Source: Chloroflexota bacterium
Lineage (GTDB): Bacteria > Chloroflexota > Dormibacteria > Dormibacterales > Dormibacteraceae
Direction of reading: 5' to 3'
Length of the DNA stretch: 32,217 bases
NCBI GenBank assembly: GCA_005879675.1
Contig: VBJE01000040.1
Span: 1-32,217, forward strand
The translations under genes were made by a program, and so were the position numbers. The notes beneath the pieces are model-generated. The model had not been told where the DNA came from. It searched no databases and was given only the letters and a program-made list of their open reading frames with translations. Every line of letters starts with the position of its first letter. Position 1 is the first letter of the stretch. This document shows, one piece after another, positions 26,380 through 32,217 of this stretch.

Positions 26380-27281
26380 CGCTGCCACGCCTCCAGCAGT
26401 CGCTCCAGCTGCTGGGCGTTCTTCACCGAGTAGTTGGAGTAGTTGTTGTTCATCAGGGCGTGAACCCTGCCGGCCGAGCGCTCCATCTCCCTGATCCTCG
26501 GCACCCACTCGGACAGCTCCTCGTCCGTGTACTCGTACCGAAAGCGGACGTTCGGCGGCACCCCGCGCAGGTCCCATGTCTCGTGGTTGCGGCCGTGGAA
26601 CCGGATCACGGCCAGCTTCGACGACGTCACCTCGTGCGCGGAGGGCATGCTCGTCGCGTGCCCCGGCGGCACGTCGACCGCGACGTAGGGGATGTCGCGG
26701 CTGCGCAAGAACGCGAACGTGCCGTCGCGATGTCGCGGGTCCAGCCACTCCGGCTTGCGGAACTCGACCGCGACCTGGAAGCCATGCATCCGCTCCTGGA
26801 CCTGCTCGACGTAGGCGAGCGACCGCGACGATGGCAAGAACCAGGGCGGGAACTGGAAGAACACGGCGCCGAGCTTGCCCGCGGCGCGCAGCGGTTCGAC
26901 CGCCGCCCGGAAGCGCTCCCAGGCCTCGTCCACGAGCTCGGCGGGCAGATGCTCCAGGTAGAGGTTCTTCTTGTCCCCGAGGTTCGCCGGCAGCTCCGCA
27001 CGGATGTCGGGCGGCAGGGACAGGGGCCGAGTCGGGTGGTTGGTGAACAGGGAGAACGACTTGACGTCGAAAACGAAGCCTGGCGGCGTCTGGGCGGCCC
27101 ACGCCTCGGCGTTGTCCGGTTTGGGGATGCCGTAGTAGGTCGAGTCGACCTCGACGAGTGAGAACTGCGTCGCGTAGAAGCGCAGCCGGTCGCCGGACGT
27201 CTTCACGGCGAGCGGGTAGAAGAGCTTGGAGTCGATCAGCGACTTGTCGACCCATCCGGCAATGCCGCAAACAACGCTCAC
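26376..27281 (-). CDS. DUF72 (YecE-like) family protein
   Basis: VVCGIAGWVDKSLIDSKLFYP…YATQFSLVEVDSTYYGIPKPDNAEAWAAQTPPGFVFDVKSFSLFTNH…VEFRKPEWLD…RFHGRN. Confidence 0.93.
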   Translation of the reverse strand: MSVVCGIAGWVDKSLIDSKLFYPLAVKTSGDRLRFYATQFSLVEVDSTYYGIPKPDNAEAWAAQTPPGFVFDVKSFSLFTNHPTRPLSLPPDIRAELPANLGDKKNLYLEHLPAELVDEAWERFRAAVEPLRAAGKLGAVFFQFPPWFLPSSRSLAYVEQVQERMHGFQVAVEFRKPEWLDPRHRDGTFAFLRSRDIPYVAVDVPPGHATSMPSAHEVTSSKLAVIRFHGRNHETWDLRGVPPNVRFRYEYTDEELSEWVPRIREMERSAGRVHALMNNNYSNYSVKNAQQLERLLEAWQR

Positions 27282-27304
27282 GGCCCTTATGATCGCCGCG
27301 AAAC

Positions 27305-29494
27305 TTGGGCCGCTACATCCGGTACTGGTACTCCTACCGCACGGCGGTCGCCCTTCTGATCGCGCTCGTCCTCAGCGGTCTCATGTTCTGGCTCTACACC
27401 CAGCAGCTGGCGTGCGACGCCGGCTCGAAGGGCTGCTACGTAAACGTGTCCGTCCACCCTGAAGACCGCTTCGCCGCGCAGTACGACCCGGGCAAGCCGC
27501 AGGACTCGGTGGTCATCGTCGGCATCGACAACGAGAGCCTCAAGTCCAGCTCCATCGGGCGCTTCCCGGTGCCGCGCAGCGTCTACGCCCAGGCGCTGCA
27601 GAACCTCCAGAAGGACGGCGTCACGGCGGTGGCATTCGACATCGGGTTCCCCGACCCGAGCACGGATGAGGGCGACGCCGCCTTCCACCAGGCCCTGGTC
27701 GACACGAAGGTTCCCGTCGTCCTGGCCTACGGCGCCAGCGGGCTGGAGACCGGCGACGGCAAGGCCGTCCAGGGCGGGGTCATCGACCAGATCCCGATCA
27801 GGAAGTTTCGCTGCGCCGACACGGAGGGGCCCATCGACGGTCCCTGCCAGCAGCCGCTAGCCAATGTCGTGCTCGCCTCCCCGGACCTCTTGCTCGACCG
27901 GGACGGGGTGGTGCGCCGCATGCCGCTCACCGTGCAACCCCTGTGCTACGACAGGCACACCTGCACGACGCCCGTGATCGACACGCTCGGCGCGGCCGCC
28001 TACCGTCTCGGCCAGTTCGGCGGCGACTTCCAGTCCGCGCCCGACGTCCAGGTGGCGAAAGGCGCCGCCACCTTCGGCACCGCCTGGAGCACCCCGGTCG
28101 ACCCTTCTGGCGCCGTGCTGGTCAACTTCTCCGGCCCGCCGGGCAACTTCGAGAGCTACGGCCACTACGTGAGCCTCAGCAAGGTCCTCGACGGCAGCGT
28201 CTCCGCCGACTTCCTCAAGGACAAGATCGTGCTCATCGGCGCCTACGGCCTGACCGGCGTCAACGACCAGCAGCTCGTGACCACTAGCTTCGGGCTCAAC
28301 CGCACCAACGCCATGGCCGGCGTCGAGATCCACGCCAACGTCGTCCAGATGCTGCTCAACGCGGTTCCGCTGCCGCCGAACCCCTCACGGTTCCTGACGG
28401 CGGAGCCTCCGTGGGTGCTGCTGGTGCTGATCCTGGTGCTCAGCCTGGCGACCGCGATTGGAGTCGCCCGCGTCACCGTGCTCTGGGGCCTTGTCGGGAC
28501 TGTGCTCGCCCTGGGTGTGTTCACCTTGGGCATGTCGGCGCTGTCGACGTTCAACAACTGGGTGCCCGACCTCTTCCATCCCTGGCTCGCGATCGCCCTC
28601 ACCTACTCGGGCGTCACCGCCTACCGATTCCTGTACGAGGACCGTGAGAAGCGAAAGGTCACGGCGCTGTTCGGCCACTACCTCAAGCCCGAGATCGTGG
28701 CCCAGCTGGCCAAGACCCGCGGCGGCGTCGACGATATTCTCCGGGGCGGCGAGCGGCGCGACATCAGCCTGTTTTTCGTCGACATCCGCGGCTTCACGTC
28801 GATGTCCGAGTCGATGGCCGCGAGCGACGTGACCGAGGTGGTGCAGATGTACCTCGACCACCTGAGCGGGATCATCTTCACCTGGGACGGGACGGTCGAC
28901 AAGTACGTCGGGGACGAGATCATGGCCTTCTGGAACGCACCCCGGCAGCAAGAGAACCACGCCCTGCTCGCGATCCGCTGCGCATACGACTGCATCAACC
29001 GCGCGCCCGAGCTGCAGCAGAAGCTTCTCGCCAAGGGACTTCCGCCGATCCGCTGGGGCATCGGCATCAACACGGGACCGGCCGTGGTCGGCAACATGGG
29101 CTCGCGCAGCCGCCTGCAGTACACGGCGCTCGGCGACACGGTCAACACCGCCGCGCGCTTCTGCGCCCACGCACCGGCGTTCCAGGTCCTGATCGGGCAG
29201 ATGACATACGACATGTGCCGCGACTACATCGCCGTCGACCTCGTCCCGGGCGTGCAGCTGAAGGGCAAGTCGGCGGAGACCTTCAGCATCTACGAGGTGA
29301 CCGCCATCCGCCAGGACGCGGAGTCGCCGTGGGTCCAGTTCCCCAGCCAGATGGCGACCCAGGCGCACCACACGTTCACGTCGCAGTACACGCAGCAGAC
29401 GGTGCTCGCCGCGGCCGAGACCGGCTCGACCGACCTGCTGGTCGGCGAGGAGGCGCGGGAGATGCTCGCGCGCCAGCCGCAGTCGCTCAACTAG
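27305..29494 (+). CDS. CHASE2-domain adenylate/guanylate cyclase (class III)
   Basis: N-term TM plus extracytoplasmic VVIVGIDNESLKSSSIGRFPVPRSVYAQALQNLQKDGVTAVAFDIGFPDPS; C-term DISLFFVDIRGFTSMSESM, TVDKYVGDEIMAFWNAP, GIGINTGPAVVGNMGSRSRLQYTALGDTVNTAARF. Confidence 0.95.
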   Translation: MGRYIRYWYSYRTAVALLIALVLSGLMFWLYTQQLACDAGSKGCYVNVSVHPEDRFAAQYDPGKPQDSVVIVGIDNESLKSSSIGRFPVPRSVYAQALQNLQKDGVTAVAFDIGFPDPSTDEGDAAFHQALVDTKVPVVLAYGASGLETGDGKAVQGGVIDQIPIRKFRCADTEGPIDGPCQQPLANVVLASPDLLLDRDGVVRRMPLTVQPLCYDRHTCTTPVIDTLGAAAYRLGQFGGDFQSAPDVQVAKGAATFGTAWSTPVDPSGAVLVNFSGPPGNFESYGHYVSLSKVLDGSVSADFLKDKIVLIGAYGLTGVNDQQLVTTSFGLNRTNAMAGVEIHANVVQMLLNAVPLPPNPSRFLTAEPPWVLLVLILVLSLATAIGVARVTVLWGLVGTVLALGVFTLGMSALSTFNNWVPDLFHPWLAIALTYSGVTAYRFLYEDREKRKVTALFGHYLKPEIVAQLAKTRGGVDDILRGGERRDISLFFVDIRGFTSMSESMAASDVTEVVQMYLDHLSGIIFTWDGTVDKYVGDEIMAFWNAPRQQENHALLAIRCAYDCINRAPELQQKLLAKGLPPIRWGIGINTGPAVVGNMGSRSRLQYTALGDTVNTAARFCAHAPAFQVLIGQMTYDMCRDYIAVDLVPGVQLKGKSAETFSIYEVTAIRQDAESPWVQFPSQMATQAHHTFTSQYTQQTVLAAAETGSTDLLVGEEAREMLARQPQSLN

Positions 29495-30810
29495 CGGAGA
29501 AAGGCGACTCCCAGGAGCGCGGCCATCGCGGCGATCACGACCAGGACGCCGAACGCGCTGACGCACCCGATCGAGCGCTTGGCCACCGGCTTCACGGGCG
29601 GCGTGGGGTTGTAGACGGCATGCGCCTGGGGAATCGCAGCCGCCGGCTGGGCGATCGCGATCCCGATCGGCGTCGACGGGATCGCGCCTACCTGCGCCGG
29701 GCGTGGGACCATGCGCGACAGGTCGGCGCCCGGCTCGAGGCTGCGCTGCCAGCCGGGGCACATCTGGTCGGCGACCTTCGACATCGCCTCATCGAACTGG
29801 TGGCCGCTCTGGTAGCGGTCCTCGGGCCGCTTGGAAAGCGACTTCAGGATCACCTGCTCGAGCTCGGGGTTGAGGCCCGGGCGAAACACCGAAGGCGGCT
29901 TGGGCGGGGCCTGCACGTGCTTGGCCATCAGGGTGAAGGGCCCGTCCGCCTCCGAGGCGGTGAAGGGCGGCTGGCCGACGACCAGCTCGTAGAACATGAT
30001 CCCGGCCGAGTAGAGGTCGCTGCGGCCATCCACCTTGCTGGACGCCACCTGCTCCGGCGACATGTACTGCGGAGTGCCCACCGTCGTCCCGGTCTTGGTC
30101 GCGGTCCCGCCGATCCCAGTGTCGTCCATCAGCCGGGCAATGCCGAAGTCGGCCACCTTGACCATCCCCTCATCCGAGATCAGCACGTTTTCGGGCTTCA
30201 TGTCGCGGTGCACGATGGCGTGGCGGTGCGCGTAGTCGAGCGCCTGCAGGACTCCATGCATGACGGCGAAGACCTGGGGCGGAGGGATCTGCGCCTGGTT
30301 CATCCAGTCCCGCAGCGAGCGGCCACGAATGAACTCCATGACGAGGTAGTTGACGTTGCCCTGCAGCTCCATGTCGTGGACCTGGACCAGGTTGGGATGG
30401 CTCGTCCGGGCCATCACCTGCGCCTCCTGGAGGAATCGTTTCAGGGCCATCGGATCGGCCGATTGGATCAGCTCCTTGATCGCCACCTCGCGGCCGAGTC
30501 CGGGCTGCTCAGCAAGGAAAACGGCGCCCATTCCTCCTCGCCCCAGCTCGCCTTTGACGCGGTACTTGCCGATGTAGCGCTCGCCAGGGACGGACGGCGG
30601 GGTCGTGATGGAGGCGACCGAAGGTGGGGGCACGGTCGGCGGCGGCACCGGGATCAGGCGCATGGTGGCCGCGTAGTCGCCCGAGTAGGCGCCGGGTTCC
30701 GCGGGCGGCGTCGGGCGCGGCTGCTCGGCTGGATCGCTGCTTTCGGGGCGCGGAGCCCAGCCGGGGACGGGTGTCGGGGGTCCGTTGGGTGGTTGACCGG
30801 AGTCGGTCAT
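29491..30810 (-). CDS. Membrane-anchored Ser/Thr protein kinase (PknB-like)
   Basis: YRVKGELGRGGMGAVFLAEQPGLGREVAIKEL, IVHRDMKPENVLI, KVADFGIARL, GTPQYMSPEQV, C-terminal single TM; TAGGCT 8 nt upstream of ATG. Confidence 0.95.
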   Translation of the reverse strand: MTDSGQPPNGPPTPVPGWAPRPESSDPAEQPRPTPPAEPGAYSGDYAATMRLIPVPPPTVPPPSVASITTPPSVPGERYIGKYRVKGELGRGGMGAVFLAEQPGLGREVAIKELIQSADPMALKRFLQEAQVMARTSHPNLVQVHDMELQGNVNYLVMEFIRGRSLRDWMNQAQIPPPQVFAVMHGVLQALDYAHRHAIVHRDMKPENVLISDEGMVKVADFGIARLMDDTGIGGTATKTGTTVGTPQYMSPEQVASSKVDGRSDLYSAGIMFYELVVGQPPFTASEADGPFTLMAKHVQAPPKPPSVFRPGLNPELEQVILKSLSKRPEDRYQSGHQFDEAMSKVADQMCPGWQRSLEPGADLSRMVPRPAQVGAIPSTPIGIAIAQPAAAIPQAHAVYNPTPPVKPVAKRSIGCVSAFGVLVVIAAMAALLGVAFLR

Positions 30811-30941
30811 CTCCGGCGAGCCTACCAGAGATCCGTTCCGACTCAGTACACGCTCGCGAACTGGTGTCAGCTATGGCGTTTTGAAGGCATTAGCTCGATA
30901 ATCTGGCCCGCACCAGCCAGCCCACAGGAGGAGATTTATCG

Positions 30942-31337
30942 ATGGCTCAGACCCCCCCACCGCCCCCGAGCCAGCCCGCGGGCGCGACACCGAGCTCGGT
31001 GGGAAGCAACAAGAAGACCTACACGATTCTTGCCTACGTCCTGACCTGGATCGGCGGACTCATCTTCCTTTTCGTGGGCAAGGACGATCCCGACGTCAAG
31101 TGGAACGCGGCCAACTCCTTGCTCATATTCGGCGGCCTGACGATCCTGAACATCATCTTCGGCTTCATCCCGGGCCTGAACCTGGTCACCTTCTGGCTCA
31201 TCCCGCTCATCGGCTTCGGGTTCTGGCTCTTCTTCCTCGTGAAGGCCATCCAGGGCAACGGCGAGCGCATCCCGGCGCCCGGAATCGGCAACTTCCTGAA
31301 CCAGTACGTCGAGCAGATCGCGAACGCCGTCAAGTAA
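30942..31337 (+). CDS. DUF4870-type small membrane protein
   Basis: Pro-rich N-term then YTILAYVLTWIGGLIFLFVGKDDPDVKWNAANSLLIFGGLTIL…FVKAIQGN; AGGAGGAG RBS upstream of ATG. Confidence 0.85.
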   Translation: MAQTPPPPPSQPAGATPSSVGSNKKTYTILAYVLTWIGGLIFLFVGKDDPDVKWNAANSLLIFGGLTILNIIFGFIPGLNLVTFWLIPLIGFGFWLFFLVKAIQGNGERIPAPGIGNFLNQYVEQIANAVK

Positions 31338-31354
31338 CCACGAGACCCGACCCA

Positions 31355-31385
31355 GGCCCTGCCTTCGGGCGGGGCCTTCTTTTTA
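31355..31385 (+). terminator. Rho-independent terminator after DUF4870 gene
   Basis: GGCCCTGCC-TTCG-GGCGGGGCC followed by TTCTTTTTAT. Confidence 0.9.
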
Positions 31386-31667
31386 TTCGGCGCTCAGCTG
31401 CTCCAGCGCCTTTTCGATCCCCTGGCGCATCTCGTCCCGCTCCTCGCGCAGCCGGGTGGCCTCTGCCCGCGACGAGGCGAGCTGGTAGCGGAGGCGTTCG
31501 ATCTCTTCGCGCAGCTCGCCCACGCGAGGGTCCGGGCCACCTCCGCCGGCGGCTTGAGCATCCGCGAGCTCGATCTTCAGCCGTTCGACGGCGACCTTGA
31601 GCTGGCGCCTCTCGGTCAAGAGGTCCTGGACGAGCGACTCAGACGGCTTGGTCTGCTCTTTCGACAT
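31383..31667 (-). CDS. Small coiled-coil protein
   Basis: 94 aa; ERRQLKVAVERLKIELADAQ…RVGELREEIERLRYQLASSRAEATRLREERDEM heptad-like. Confidence 0.6.
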   Translation of the reverse strand: MSKEQTKPSESLVQDLLTERRQLKVAVERLKIELADAQAAGGGGPDPRVGELREEIERLRYQLASSRAEATRLREERDEMRQGIEKALEQLSAE

Positions 31668-31935
31668 ACCGGCAGAGCCCGGGCTGGAACTCGCGAAGGC
31701 GCAGATGCTCCATCTCGCCGCGGAGGAAGCGCGCCTTCACCTCGAGGCCGCGGATGCCCTTCAAGGTTTCATAGGGGAAGCGGTAGAGCTTGCCCGAGTC
31801 GACCAGCAGGCACACGGAGAGCTGCTCACCGGCTTTCTCGAGCACGCGCTTGTAGCAAGGCACGGTGCGGCGCGCGACCTCCATCTTGGTGAAGCCGCCG
31901 ACCCTTCCCTTGAGCACGTCGATCGGGCTGCGCAT
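31639..31935 (-). CDS. Hypothetical protein (98 aa)
   Basis: Open frame, TAGCAT 9 nt upstream of ATG; no family recognised. Confidence 0.55.
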   Translation of the reverse strand: MRSPIDVLKGRVGGFTKMEVARRTVPCYKRVLEKAGEQLSVCLLVDSGKLYRFPYETLKGIRGLEVKARFLRGEMEHLRLREFQPGLCRYVERADQAV

Positions 31936-31947
31936 GCGCTTGAAATG

Positions 31948-32217
31948 CTAATTGAGCAAGCGCAGCTGTTCCGGCTCCGGGGGTGGTTTGAGGATGACGC
32001 GACGCCGGTCTGAGATCCCGTGGGACGAGCGGAGCCGCCCCACCTCATGCATCGTCTTCTCGCCGAATGCCTGAGGCAGGTACGCCCGGTCGCGATACGC
32101 GTGCTCATACCGCGGCAGGAGCTCCGGCCAGTGATGGGCGAGGACGGAAAGGAAGTGCTCTCGGGTGCCGTCCTTGAGGTGAAGCATCCCGGCCCACAGG
32201 CCCGTCGCGCCGGCGGC
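31948..32217 (-). CDS. C-terminus of radical SAM protein (SPL/Rv2578c-like), truncated by window edge
   Basis: AGATGLWAGMLHLKDGTREHFLSVLAHHWPELLPRYEHAYRDRAYLPQAFGEKTMHEV…; open to window edge. Confidence 0.65.
   Translation of the reverse strand, partial: AAGATGLWAGMLHLKDGTREHFLSVLAHHWPELLPRYEHAYRDRAYLPQAFGEKTMHEVGRLRSSHGISDRRRVILKPPPEPEQLRLLN

Noticed and set aside
28385-29761. 458-aa antisense ORF over the cyclase C-terminus
   Set aside because: Shadow ORF opposite conserved cyclase motifs; no domain recognised.
29215-31044. 609-aa plus-strand ORF opposite the Ser/Thr kinase
   Set aside because: Shadow ORF; kinase motifs on the minus strand are decisive.

Overview
High-GC bacterial chromosomal window, probably metagenome-derived. 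Leaderless-promoter usage and gene content suggest a soil Chloroflexota/Dormibacterota- or actinobacterial-like lineage, but that is only a guess. It is gene-dense housekeeping/accessory DNA with no rRNA, tRNA, CRISPR array or transposase that I could support. Recognisable content: stand-alone cNMP-binding protein, RibD-type reductase, serine hydrolase, SufR-like Cys-containing regulator, NAD(P)HX epimerase, ligase-associated-type MBL exonuclease, LigB-type ATP-dependent DNA ligase, second MBL hydrolase, two GT87/DUF2029-like membrane proteins, ClpP, O-methyltransferase, MoaD/MoaE, SLOG/DUF2493 protein, PEPCK, VWA protein, amidase, UPF0173 MBL, LysR regulator, acyl-CoA carboxylase beta chain, GH15, YgjP/SprT-like metalloprotease, Zn-ADH, DinB, DUF72, CHASE2-adenylate cyclase, Ser/Thr kinase, DUF4870, and the C-terminus of a radical SAM protein. 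Two patterns stand out. (1) Leaderless-type promoters recur (TANNNT about 6-11 nt before the start codon). Two divergent gene pairs each have exactly 21 bp between start codons with a central TACGATA that reads as a -10 element on both strands, and a third pair (23 bp, TATGATC) is similar. (2) Between about 12.8 and 22.1 kb, five genes carry frame-breaking lesions, including a perfect 257-bp tandem duplication whose removal restores an intact VWA gene. The flanks look intact, so this is either real local decay or an assembly defect and must be checked before biological interpretation. I do not see a clear-cut new defence or mobile system. The best novelty candidates are the symmetric bidirectional leaderless promoters and the small Cys protein divergent from the DNA ligase.
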